Both the position numbers and the translations under genes were made by a program. The notes under the pieces are model-generated. The model saw only the letters and a list, made by a program, of their open reading frames with translations, ran no database searches and was not told where the DNA came from. Positions 35,138-46,565 of a DNA stretch of 64,000 bases are shown here, piece after piece; position 1 is the stretch's first letter, and each line of letters begins with the position of its first letter. The stretch covers positions 253,523 to 317,522 of the forward strand of contig NZ_LT629967.1 of NCBI RefSeq assembly GCF_900104665.1, read 5' to 3'. Source of the DNA: Traorella massiliensis (GTDB lineage: Bacteria > Bacillota_I > Bacilli_A > Erysipelotrichales > Erysipelotrichaceae).

Positions 35138-35911
35138 TTATTCATAATAATCGGGAGCTTTTTTTAATGTCATAAACTGTTCCATATCATGTGAAAATAT
35201 GATTTTAGCGTTTAACCTCTCTTGTAGATTTCTAATCTTTTCAATTGATTCATAATATTTTTCTAAGTTGTATTGACTATATTGCGGCATGGCCGGTGGT
35301 CCATAATTCAAGTGTGTATCAACTGCATCACTTGGAAAAAGCAAAGTACCCTCTTTTTCTAAATGAACGATCATCCCTAATAGACCTTTGCTGTGTCCCG
35401 GAAGATTAATCAATTGAATATGATCATGGATCTTTATATCTTCTTTTACTAAATGAATCTTTTCGATATTTAGATGAGCATACTTATACGCTCCTTTAGG
35501 CTTTTGATGATTATCCAAAGCCTCTTTGACATAATCATACTCATCTTGTGCTATATAAAATTCCGCACTCTTAAATATGTCCATATTGCCGCAATGATCA
35601 TCATGAAAATGAGATAATATAACTTTATCAATGTCAGTTGGTTCAAGATGGAGACTCTTTAACTGATTGATCAGCAATTGTTCTTCTCTGTAATAATACG
35701 GGCAGCGGATGCTTCGATCATATTCATTTGGATTCTGTCCTGTATCAAATAAGATCTTTTCATTTCCTATGTCGATCAAAACACAATATACCGGTATCTT
35801 GATCCATCTGCTTGTTGCTTCACGATTGGTCTTTGTCTTATAACTATTCAGACAAACGATCCAGTTTTCATCACATTCCATCCAGCCATTATCTAAGATA
35901 TAGAGTTTCAT
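35138..35911 (-). CDS. MBL-fold hydrolase, N-acyl homoserine lactonase-like
   Basis: The 257-residue protein shows the AiiA/AttM-type pattern: LIDIGNEKILFDTGQNP, ILSHFHDDHCGN (HxHxDH), INLPGHSKGLLG and FPSDAVDTH, with a late His in IIFSHD. Quorum-quenching lactonases share this fold, but in a beta-glucoside PTS operon the substrate is more likely a lactone or ester of plant or sugar origin, an inference from context. It is the last gene of the LicR-type operon, 13 bases after GH1. Confidence 0.8.
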   Translation of the reverse strand: MKLYILDNGWMECDENWIVCLNSYKTKTNREATSRWIKIPVYCVLIDIGNEKILFDTGQNPNEYDRSIRCPYYYREEQLLINQLKSLHLEPTDIDKVILSHFHDDHCGNMDIFKSAEFYIAQDEYDYVKEALDNHQKPKGAYKYAHLNIEKIHLVKEDIKIHDHIQLINLPGHSKGLLGMIVHLEKEGTLLFPSDAVDTHLNYGPPAMPQYSQYNLEKYYESIEKIRNLQERLNAKIIFSHDMEQFMTLKKAPDYYE

Positions 35912-35923
35912 ATATTCTATTCA

Positions 35924-38347
<2,424 letters not shown>

Positions 38348-38370
<23 letters not shown>

Positions 38371-39397
38371 CACAGTCACCTCCTATAATATATTCATCAA
38401 AGGATACAATATCATCTTCCATAGGAATAAAACGCATTTTCTCTACCGGTTCAAAACCGGCCTGTATCTTATATAATTTCCATACACCATCTATTTTTTT
38501 CGCATAGATCTTATGTGCTTCTGTCGTGACCATGGAATGAATGTTTTCTCTCGTATATACCTTATCTCTTAAACGGTGTTCCTCACCTCTTGGCATCCAT
38601 GCGATGGCTGTATCTCCTGTAATGACACAGCTTCCCATACGGTTGGCATGTTCCATATTCGGTTCTTTGTGCTGTTTATATTTTAAGAAATTGACATAAT
38701 TGCGTTTGCCCGGTTCTTCAGTAAACTGCCACATATCTTCTGTTGCGACACTTAATGGCAAGTTGAAATCACCGCGGTCAAATCCAAATGTCTTCTTAAA
38801 CTGCAATTCAAAAATCTGTTCGACATCTGACTGTGGTTCGCAGTCTTCCGGAATCACGGTCCATGGATTATCCAGTTCAGATACGATGACAGGTACATGT
38901 CCTGAATAGAGATCCGGACTGATCAGATTCCATTTACCCATTACAAAGCCGTTATTATCATCACCATAGCATAGATCAAAGCGAATATGACTGATACGCC
39001 AGCCCTTTTCTGTTTTTACATATGAATTACAATAAACCCCTCCGAAAGTAAACGGGAAGATATTGACACCATCATCAATGGCCATGATGCTTTGGATATA
39101 AGCACTTTGCTGACCAAATCCCTCTTTATTGCTTCTTGCGACAAAGCTCCAGATCGTTGATTTCTTGACATTGCATTCAGGTCCCGGCCATTTCAACATT
39201 TTTTTAATGGCTTCAATACCAACCGCTTTTCCAACCGTACTGTATTCTGCAATACAATCCTCTGTCAGAATTTCATCAAATACATCTAATTCATCACTAC
39301 GCAGTGCATCCACCAGTTTCGCAAATAATACATACATGGCTTTTCTGTTTTCACCGGTATAATAATTCAAATATTTATCAAGATATTTTTCGTTCAT
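38348..39397 (-). CDS. SnoaL/NTF2-like tandem-domain protein A
   Basis: The 349-residue protein is a paralogue of the next gene: ALRSDELDVFDEILTEDCIAEYSTVGKAVGIEAIKKML matches its N-terminal fold, and a second fold follows from about residue 195. It ends in a Cys/Asp-rich tail (GGDCDDSCFIG). It lies between PTS IIC and paralogue B, with AAAGGAG before ATG 39397. The two may form a complex. Function is unknown. Confidence 0.65.
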
Positions 39398-39464
39398 GAA
39401 TATTTACTCCTTTACAAATGAAGGATAAGCTTTCACTTATCCTTCTTATTAACAATCATCACAT

Positions 39465-40727
39465 CTAAGCAGCTTCTGCTTCGCTCCTATTTTCTTCTTC
39501 TGCATAGCGACGATCGGCAAGTTTGAAGAATGGATAATAAATCGCAGTGTCCATGGCAATCATGACAAATGTCAGCACTACTCCTTGCCATCCTAAACCT
39601 GCCAGATATACACGAATCGGTGTCGGCAAAGCCCAAGAAGATATGACACCATTTGAAATCGGAAGGAATCCTATCAAAGTCGTAACATAGGCAAGCACAC
39701 AGTTTAAGATTGGTGCCAAAAGGAATGGAATTAACATGATCGGATTCATCATGATTGGGAAACCATAAAGTACCGGTTCATTGATATTGAATATAGCCGG
39801 AATGAATGAAACTCGACTGACAGCCTTGACACGCTCGCTCTTGGCAAACAGCATACAGATCTGTAAACCAAAGAAACATCCAAAACCACCAACAGCATAA
39901 TAAGCACGATAAATTTCCGTAACCATATTGGTTGGCTGAGCTCCTGCTGTTACTGCTGCCAGGTTTTCTGCAGCGGCAGCCGTTAAGAATGGAAGCCACA
40001 GATTTGTCAAAGCTGTTGAGTGAACACCTACAAAGTTAACAAGCACACCGCAAACGATACATAGGATAAAGCTTGGCAGCGTTGCCGCAACACTTGTAAA
40101 CGGACGTTGGATCAATGTATAGAACGCAGTGATCACATTGCCCCATTCCGTTAAAGAGAAGGCCCATTCAACGATACCGGATAGCAGCAGGACGACCAGT
40201 GTCGGTACCAATGCCGCAAAGGTCCGTTCGATCATAGGCGGTACACCGGAAGGCATCTTTAAATAAAAGCCTTTGTCAATGAGCCATTTTGATAACATCG
40301 GAATCAAGACACCAATGATCATCGCAACGAATAAGCCCTGAGCTCCCATACCTGAAGTAGCAATGCTTCCGGCTGTGAATCCCTGTAAGATAATGAAGGA
40401 CATAACTGCAAGAATACAGTTGGTAAACTCATCGCTGTCAATCTGTTTCGACATAGAATAAGCGATGGCAACAGCTGCGATCAAACCCATCAATCCGTTT
40501 GACAATGTTCCCAATGTCAAGGAAATATGATAGATCGGTGTTGTTTGTAACCATGCCAATACTTCCTCATTTGGGAAATATGCAATCAAGGTACCAAATG
40601 ATCCGATCATTAAAATCGGGAAGGTAGCCATGACACCGTCACCAATTGCTGTCAGCCATTTAATATTTTTTATTTTGATCGTAATTGGCACTAACGTCTT
40701 ATTAATTAATTCAATAATTTTTTCCAT
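39465..40727 (-). CDS. PTS lactose/cellobiose-family IIC
   Basis: The 420-residue permease has about ten helices and the CelB/LicC family words GDGVMATFPILMIGSFGTL, FVGVHST and FNINEPVLYGFPIMMNP, the last carrying the substrate-contact Asn-Glu. It imports a beta-glucoside or cellobiose-like sugar with IIA and IIB encoded just upstream. Confidence 0.93.
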   Translation of the reverse strand: MEKIIELINKTLVPITIKIKNIKWLTAIGDGVMATFPILMIGSFGTLIAYFPNEEVLAWLQTTPIYHISLTLGTLSNGLMGLIAAVAIAYSMSKQIDSDEFTNCILAVMSFIILQGFTAGSIATSGMGAQGLFVAMIIGVLIPMLSKWLIDKGFYLKMPSGVPPMIERTFAALVPTLVVLLLSGIVEWAFSLTEWGNVITAFYTLIQRPFTSVAATLPSFILCIVCGVLVNFVGVHSTALTNLWLPFLTAAAAENLAAVTAGAQPTNMVTEIYRAYYAVGGFGCFFGLQICMLFAKSERVKAVSRVSFIPAIFNINEPVLYGFPIMMNPIMLIPFLLAPILNCVLAYVTTLIGFLPISNGVISSWALPTPIRVYLAGLGWQGVVLTFVMIAMDTAIYYPFFKLADRRYAEEENRSEAEAA

Positions 40728-40747
40728 TTTTTTTCTCCTTTCTTCTT

Positions 40748-41056
40748 TTACTTGTTCACAGCAGAAACGATCTCTTTAAGGACTTTTTTGCTATTCAGCA
40801 ATGCAAAGTCACTTGGATCTAAGATATGCATGATACCTGCCTGCTCCGGATATTTTTTCTGTAATTCATTGATACGATATCCAACCTGTGGACCCAGTAA
40901 GACATAATCCACTGATTTGATATACTTATCAATATCCGTGATACTATGTGCTTCGATCTGAAGATCGACATTTTGTTTCTTAGCTTCTTTTCTAACAGCC
41001 TCTTCCATCATTGAAGTACTGATACCATACTCACAAACCAGCATTACATTAATCAT
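40748..41056 (-). CDS. PTS lactose/cellobiose-family IIB
   Basis: The 102-residue EIIB has its phosphorylated Cys at position 8 in MLVCEYGISTSMM. It receives phosphate from IIA and passes it to the sugar at IIC. It overlaps IIA by eight bases. Confidence 0.93.
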   Translation of the reverse strand: MINVMLVCEYGISTSMMEEAVRKEAKKQNVDLQIEAHSITDIDKYIKSVDYVLLGPQVGYRINELQKKYPEQAGIMHILDPSDFALLNSKKVLKEIVSAVNK

Positions 41057-41372
41057 GTTTTTCCCTCCTTTCTAACATATGAATCATTTCATATACTAAA
41101 TCTCTCATGCTCATCGTATTCATGACCTGATCCATGGCATGAATCAACAGCACTGAGATATTACTGCCCGGCGCACTGGGATCTGAACTGTTTTGAAACA
41201 ATATCTCTGTCTGTGCCTGATGACACTTCACAATATCTTTGTCGCTTTCATCTACCAATTGAAGTCCCTCTTCATACTTTCGATCACCGGCTAAGCGCAT
41301 CGCCTCTATCAGCTTCATCCTGCCTGCTCCGGCATAGCTAATCATGGTCATAATCTTCTCTTCTGTACTCAT
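41049..41372 (-). CDS. PTS lactose/cellobiose-family IIA
   Basis: The 107-residue helical EIIA has the active His in VLLIHAMDQVMNT and the helical hairpin AGAGRMKLIEAMRLA typical of the trimeric Lac/Cel family. It follows the activator gene by 16 bases, with AGGAGG before its start. Confidence 0.93.
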   Translation of the reverse strand: MSTEEKIMTMISYAGAGRMKLIEAMRLAGDRKYEEGLQLVDESDKDIVKCHQAQTEILFQNSSDPSAPGSNISVLLIHAMDQVMNTMSMRDLVYEMIHMLERREKHD

Positions 41373-41388
41373 AAAATTACCTCCTGAT

Positions 41389-43296
41389 TTATAACACCGC
41401 AGCTTTTAACTCTTCTATAAACTGCTTGAATGTCTTACACTTTGCAATCGTATCTAATAGATGCTCTTTCTCAATCAGCAAAAGCAAGATATTACTGATC
41501 TCTTTATGAAGATACAAGTTACCTTTTCTTAGATTGATCAAAAAGATAACACGTACTTCTCTGTTTTCCCAAAAGAAGGGTTTCTCAAATACCGCAACGC
41601 TGATTGAATCTTTTTTTGCTTCAAAAACCATCGGATGAGGTCCTGCAACACCATTCTTATATATTGTCGCAAAACGATTTTCTCTTTCTAACACCAACTC
41701 TGTGAAATGATCATTGGCATATCCCTTTTTAATGGCATCATCACCCATATGAACCAGCATTTTCTTATAATCCCTGATTCCGTCTACATAAAACAAGTCT
41801 TCATGGAACAAATCCCAAATATCACGAATAGTCGTTGTTATCTGATTCTCTTTCGCACGCATCATGATGATCTCTTCGATTCTTGCGATTTCATTCTCAT
41901 CCAGCCACTCCTTGATGAAGATAACAGGAACATCCTTATATTCTTCTTCCAACGGAATCGTTGTTAAGATAAGATCATAACTGTGATAATCCGTTTCCTT
42001 CATATTATTCACAGCAATCGTCGATACCGATGCATGAGGGAAGATCGATTTCAGCTTAATTTTCAACAGCTGTGCAGATCCTCCACCGGTTCCACAGATA
42101 ACAAGTATCTTTTTATATTGCTCTTTTTTGCTATTTTTCATCCTTTCAAAATGAGTAGCAAAATGAAGGGCAATATAGCCAATTTCATCTTTTGAAAGCT
42201 TAAAGTTATATTTTTTCTCGATCAGATTGCTAAATCTCATTGCTAACAGAAAAACATTTGCATATTCACTATATACCTTATCAATTAGCGGATTAGTCAG
42301 CTGAATATTGTGATACATTCGATTAATCAGTGGCAGAACATGAATGATCAAGGCATTCAGCAACAATTCATCATCTTTCGTATTTGTCAGAAATTCTTCA
42401 TCAATTTCGTTCAAGATATCTTTGATTCCATCTGTAATTTCTTCTTTTTGATCAGAAATCATCTTATCCGAAAACGTCTTGCCGGAAATATGAGCTGCCA
42501 GCAAATCAACCTCTTTTGGATCAATGACAATCGGATATCTTTCTTGTAACCAGTCGATAATCTGTTGAGCAATCTCTGTAAAGCATGGTTCAACCGGATA
42601 TGAATCAAACTGATTGATATATTTTTTCTGTTTTGATCGATAAAGAAGTATCAGGATATGTTCTACGATATTTGCTAATGAAGCATCTGTGACTTCTAGC
42701 GAATATTTCTTTAAAAGCTCTTTAAACTTTTCAGTAACTTCATCAACATCAATCTCTTTAATAAACTCAAAATATCCTTTTACAGGTTGTATATAAGCTG
42801 AATTACAAATCACATATTTTGAAAAAGCTTTTCTTATATCCTGTTCATTTCCAATAACCCTTATTCCATAACCACTCCTTTTCTCTAATTGAAGATTGCT
42901 CTCGTTGATCTTTTTCTCAACTTCCTTAAAATCTCGAATAACTGTTGCTTTGGAAACATCAAGAAGATTACTTAAATCTTCATATGTAATATATTCATTT
43001 GACTGCAATAAGATATAAAGCATCAATGATACCCGCTTATCGGCATCCAGACCTTCCGTCGGCAGATAGTTTTCTTTTGTAAGAAACTTTTCATATTTTT
43101 CTTTATCCCAAACATCCAGATGATACCCCCTTTCACGTATTGTCTGAATCGTAAATCCATGATATTTCCCAATTGCATTTGCTTTGGATTTCAGATTACG
43201 AAGAGTACTTTCAGAAATATGCAGTTCTCTTTCTAAATCACTTCTGGATATAATGGATTTATCTTCTAACTTTGATAACAATGTATATAATTTCAT
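41389..43296 (-). CDS. LicR-type PRD-containing transcriptional activator
   Basis: The 635-residue regulator has an N-terminal helix-turn-helix (SRSDLERELHISESTLRNLKS), a second HTH (TYEDLSNLLDVSKATVIRDFKEVE), two PRDs (about 190-390), a EIIB-like domain (LVICGTGGGSAQLLKIKLKS, Cys present) and a EIIA-like domain with His in NGVAGPHPMVF. This LicR/MtlR layout senses PTS phosphorylation and activates the adjacent sugar operon. It is the first gene of the operon. Confidence 0.93.
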   Translation of the reverse strand: MKLYTLLSKLEDKSIISRSDLERELHISESTLRNLKSKANAIGKYHGFTIQTIRERGYHLDVWDKEKYEKFLTKENYLPTEGLDADKRVSLMLYILLQSNEYITYEDLSNLLDVSKATVIRDFKEVEKKINESNLQLEKRSGYGIRVIGNEQDIRKAFSKYVICNSAYIQPVKGYFEFIKEIDVDEVTEKFKELLKKYSLEVTDASLANIVEHILILLYRSKQKKYINQFDSYPVEPCFTEIAQQIIDWLQERYPIVIDPKEVDLLAAHISGKTFSDKMISDQKEEITDGIKDILNEIDEEFLTNTKDDELLLNALIIHVLPLINRMYHNIQLTNPLIDKVYSEYANVFLLAMRFSNLIEKKYNFKLSKDEIGYIALHFATHFERMKNSKKEQYKKILVICGTGGGSAQLLKIKLKSIFPHASVSTIAVNNMKETDYHSYDLILTTIPLEEEYKDVPVIFIKEWLDENEIARIEEIIMMRAKENQITTTIRDIWDLFHEDLFYVDGIRDYKKMLVHMGDDAIKKGYANDHFTELVLERENRFATIYKNGVAGPHPMVFEAKKDSISVAVFEKPFFWENREVRVIFLINLRKGNLYLHKEISNILLLLIEKEHLLDTIAKCKTFKQFIEELKAAVL

Positions 43297-43585
43297 AATG
43301 TTTTCCTCTGTAAATAATTATAAAAAAAAAGAATATTTGTACAATATTCAAATTAATCGTTAAAATTGCTAATTATGATAACAGCCTTCAGGTTCTTTTT
43401 GTCTTTGATAATAAATGAAGAATCTGAACATAGAAGCATAAGGGTATAGATTTATTTTGATAAATCATTTTTTATTTTTTTACTTTTTTTTGGGAATTTT
43501 TGTCTTTTTGCGCATATATAATAGTAGGCAGCATAGAAAGGGAGGGAAAATTTATGATGCCTGTATTTATATTGTGGAGGAGTAA

Positions 43586-43684
43586 TTGTTGGGTTTTGAA
43601 ACCATCATCATTCTCCAGTTATTATATGAGAATATAATAGCTTTGAATGAATGTCTTCGACTGATTCGTTTACGATTCAGATAA
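43586..43684 (+). CDS. Small hydrophobic peptide, 32 residues, TTG start
   Basis: The frame starts at TTG 43586 right after TGGAGGAGTAA and encodes FETIIILQLLYENIIALNE followed by a basic tail ending RLIRLRFR. It matches the second half of the peptide at 34875. An upstream ATG (43554) with a strong ribosome binding site opens a different frame of 27 codons, so a leader peptide or a frameshifted gene are alternatives. Confidence 0.45.
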   Translation: MLGFETIIILQLLYENIIALNECLRLIRLRFR

Positions 43685-43709
43685 GACTCTGACTCTTCCC
43701 TCCCAAAGT

Positions 43710-43742
43710 GAAACCCCAGTGCTACCACACTGGGGTTTCTTT
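43710..43742. terminator. Perfect 12-bp terminator, copy 2
   Basis: GAAACCCCAGTG and CACTGGGGTTTC pair perfectly around 6 nt, the same arms as at 35044-35074. Confidence 0.85.
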
Positions 43743-43809
43743 ATATTGTGGAGTTTCATCCACCCATATTCTATCATATCCTTTTTTTATTGTCTATGAT
43801 TTTATGTAA

Positions 43810-44433
43810 TTAAATATTGTTCATGACGACACTTTCTACGACAATAGCTACATGTTCAATTGAATCACAGCTTTTTTCAAATCGATCCATGGTTTCTGTC
43901 CAAGTTAATAATTCAATTGGATCTTTTGAGATAGAGAATAGATTATGAACACTGCCTGTATATAATTTATCGCCTTCTTCTTCAAGATCATTGATCTCGA
44001 TAATATATTTCTGTAACTGTGTTGATTTTTTATAATTAGGAAATTCCATCATCATTTTCTTTAATGATTCACAGCATTTAACAATGATATTCGCAAATTC
44101 TTTTGCTTCCGGACGCATTTCTGATATACAGAAGATATGCATTTTAATCAGTACATCTTCAATCGTGTCCGATACATTTTCAATCACATTGAATAAATGG
44201 TTGATATCTTCTCTTTCGATGGGTGTAATAAATTCCTTTGAAAGTCGATCCATCATTTCATGTTTTGTACTATCAGCCTTTGTTTCAATTTCATGCATTT
44301 CTTTAATTTTTTCATCCATTTTAGATAAATCAAAATGATGTACATAATCATTCAATAATTCAGCTGCCTGTTTAGAATAATCAGCTAGTTCAATAAACGC
44401 TTCAAAGTAACAGTTATTTTTTTTCTTTGACAT
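43810..44433 (-). CDS. DUF47 PhoU-like phosphate transport regulator
   Basis: The 207-residue all-helical protein belongs to the DUF47/PhoU-like family (ADSTKHEMMDRLSKEFITPIEREDINHL, a hallmark). It is encoded directly after the PiT phosphate transporter, the usual pairing, and probably modulates it. ATG 44433 follows AAGGAAGG; the open frame extends to 44490 inside the transporter gene, which is unlikely to be used. Confidence 0.9.
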   Translation of the reverse strand: MSKKKNNCYFEAFIELADYSKQAAELLNDYVHHFDLSKMDEKIKEMHEIETKADSTKHEMMDRLSKEFITPIEREDINHLFNVIENVSDTIEDVLIKMHIFCISEMRPEAKEFANIIVKCCESLKKMMMEFPNYKKSTQLQKYIIEINDLEEEGDKLYTGSVHNLFSISKDPIELLTWTETMDRFEKSCDSIEHVAIVVESVVMNNI

Positions 44434-44449
44434 TTTTTTACCTTCCTTT

Positions 44450-45502
44450 TTAGAATATCCACATAAATACTTGTGCCATAATATATCCAATCAAACCACA
44501 ACCTGGGAATGTTAGAATCCATGTCCAAACCATCTCTTTAACAATTCCCCAGTCTACAGCGCTCAATCTTTTCGCAGCTGCCACACCCATGATGGCAGTA
44601 TTTTTAGTATGTGTCGTACTAACCGGTATTCCTGTTACAGAAGCAATTAGAAGACACCCTGCTGCCGCAATATCTGCAGAGAAACCCTGATATTTCTCTA
44701 GTCTTACCATATCCATACCTACAGCCTTGATGATTTTATAACCTCCGATAGAGGTTCCAAAAGCCATCACAGCTGAACATAGGATCATCAGCCAAACCGG
44801 AATAACAAAGTTTTCGGCATTTGCCTGTCCTTGGGCAAGAAACATTCCCAACATAAACACACCCATGAACTTCTGACCATCTTGTGCTCCATGCATAAAA
44901 GCCATTGCAGCACCACCGGTAATCTGTGCTTTTTGAAAGAATCCCTGTGTCTTCCTTCGATCTATATTTCGAAATATGAGTTCTACACCTTTTACGACGA
45001 TCCAGCCCATCGCAAATCCTAAGATAGATGAAAGCACTAAACCATAAATTACATTGATCCACTCACTGCCATTAATTCCGCCAAATCCTCCTTGAAGAGC
45101 TATTGCAGCACCAGATAATCCGGCAATTAACGCATGAGATTCACTTGTTGGTATTCCAAAATACCAGGCAGCTGTAGCCCATAATACAATCGCAAATAAC
45201 GCTGCACATAACGCTGTCAGTGCACTATGAGGATCTCCGCCAAAATCAACCATGTTATAAATGGTTTGCACAACGGTTGCATTGATCATGGTCATCACAA
45301 AGACTCCCAAGAAGTTGAAGACAGCCGCCATCATAATGGCTTTCCGTGGCGTCATTGATCGTGTTGATACACATGTCGCAATTGCATTTGGCGCATCCGT
45401 CCATCCATTCACTAATACGACCCCTAATGTTAATATAGAAATAATGATTAGTGCAGGATTGGCAGCAAGCTGATTAAGATACTCTGTTAAGCTAATCGAC
45501 AT
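44450..45502 (-). CDS. pit: PiT-family inorganic phosphate transporter
   Basis: The 350-residue membrane protein has about ten helices and the PiT repeats: GWTDAPNAIATCVSTRSMTPR in the first half and GIPVSTTHTKNTAIMGV in the second. It imports phosphate (or metal-phosphate) with the proton or sodium gradient. ATG 45502 follows AAAGGAGCATAGA and fits the family start better than the upstream 45532. It forms an operon with DUF47. Confidence 0.92.
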   Translation of the reverse strand: MSISLTEYLNQLAANPALIIISILTLGVVLVNGWTDAPNAIATCVSTRSMTPRKAIMMAAVFNFLGVFVMTMINATVVQTIYNMVDFGGDPHSALTALCAALFAIVLWATAAWYFGIPTSESHALIAGLSGAAIALQGGFGGINGSEWINVIYGLVLSSILGFAMGWIVVKGVELIFRNIDRRKTQGFFQKAQITGGAAMAFMHGAQDGQKFMGVFMLGMFLAQGQANAENFVIPVWLMILCSAVMAFGTSIGGYKIIKAVGMDMVRLEKYQGFSADIAAAGCLLIASVTGIPVSTTHTKNTAIMGVAAAKRLSAVDWGIVKEMVWTWILTFPGCGLIGYIMAQVFMWIF

Positions 45503-45852
45503 TCTATGCTCCTTTTCTGTCATATTTATCATGACATTTCATACATTATTTTACCACAAGGCCTCTCAAGTATATATATAATTTGTAAATTCTAATAAAA
45601 AATTATCTCTTAATTACGTAAATTATTAACAAAAACTCATTTTTATGTAAATTATATGTAAAATATAGATAAATTATTCTTTTCCTTTTATAATTTTCAT
45701 CATTATTCTATGAAAAAAATATAAAGATTTTGTAAAATAAAATAGACTATCTTACTTATATATTTGAATTCTAACGAATTTGTAATAATTAGTAAAGAAA
45801 TATAAAAATGCATGGTATAATTCTACATGTAGATGGGAAAGGGGGATGTCTC
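45503..45852. other. Intergenic region between divergent pit and DUF4230 genes
   Basis: About 350 bp of very AT-rich DNA with no gene. A TATAAT at 45816-45821 is the likely -10 for the plus-strand DUF4230 gene and excludes an upstream start at 45808. I see no clear Pho box or other operator. Confidence 0.6.
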
Positions 45853-46479
45853 ATGAAATTTTTTGAAAAAATTCGTAATACACGAAAAACAATTTTTAGT
45901 TTACTTTTCTTAGTAATCGTAGCTTGTCTCATTTTCTTTGCTGGTATGATGTTTGCTGGTAAAAATAGTGAACCCGAAATCACTTCTACTTCTTTACAAC
46001 AACAGCTTCAAGAAATCTCGGATTTAGCGGTCTTAGAGTACAACTATACCAAAGTAGGTAAGTTTGAAAATTCGCTTGAACTCAATGGATGGGATATTCC
46101 ACTTACCAAGAAGAGTTTTCTGCTCACATATTCAGGAACTCTTCAAGCAGGAATCGATATGAGCCATATTGAAATATCTGTAGATGATAAAAACATTACC
46201 GTTTTATTGCCTGATGTTGAAATTATCAGTAATTTAATCGATGAAGACAGTATTGAAGTCTATGATGAAACAAAAAATATCTTTAATCCTATTAGTATCA
46301 ATGACTATAAGACATTTGCTTCTAATCAAAAAAGTGTTGTGGAAGAAGAAGCTATTGAAAATGGCTTTTTGAGCGAAGCAGCAACTCGTGTTCAAAATGC
46401 GATCAGAAGTTTTTTAGAGATGATACCACAGATCAAAGAAGACTATACGATCGAAATTCAATTCCGAGAAGCTAACTAG
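45853..46479 (+). CDS. DUF4230 membrane-anchored protein
   Basis: The 208-residue protein has one N-terminal membrane helix (about 17-36, LLFLVIVACLIFFAGMMFAG) and an extracytoplasmic DUF4230 domain (LEYNYTKVGKFENS ... IEISVDDKNITVLLPDVEI). The family is widespread in gut bacteria and has no known role. ATG 45853 follows GAAAGGGGGATGTCTC. It is monocistronic with its own terminator. Confidence 0.82.
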   Translation: MKFFEKIRNTRKTIFSLLFLVIVACLIFFAGMMFAGKNSEPEITSTSLQQQLQEISDLAVLEYNYTKVGKFENSLELNGWDIPLTKKSFLLTYSGTLQAGIDMSHIEISVDDKNITVLLPDVEIISNLIDEDSIEVYDETKNIFNPISINDYKTFASNQKSVVEEEAIENGFLSEAATRVQNAIRSFLEMIPQIKEDYTIEIQFREAN

Positions 46480-46485
46480 TTAAAT

Positions 46486-46526
46486 ACGGCTATAAATATA
46501 AATGAAGTATATTTATAGCCGTTTAA
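46486..46526. terminator. Terminator after the DUF4230 gene
   Basis: ACGGCTATAAATATA and TATATTTATAGCCGT form a perfect 15-bp stem with a 7-nt loop. Confidence 0.85.
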
Positions 46527-46565
46527 TATAATATAAATTATTATTAAAATTCAAAGACTCTTTTT

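Larger units (their letters stand above)
43489..43742 (+). other. Candidate type I toxin-like locus, copy 2
   Basis: This unit mirrors the copy at 34812-35076. The TATAAT at 43517-43522 precedes GGGAGGGAA (43540-43548), which pairs perfectly over 9 bp with TTCCCTCCC (43696-43704). The terminator arms GAAACCCCAGTG/CACTGGGGTTTC are identical to copy 1. A folded-back 5'-3' mRNA of this kind is typical of type I toxin messages. The remaining DNA in 43297-43488 is AT-rich with no gene. Confidence 0.5.

Noticed and set aside
35138..35911. Firm call as a quorum-quenching AHL lactonase
   Set aside because: The motif is shared by many MBL hydrolases and the operon context is sugar uptake, so only likeness is claimed.
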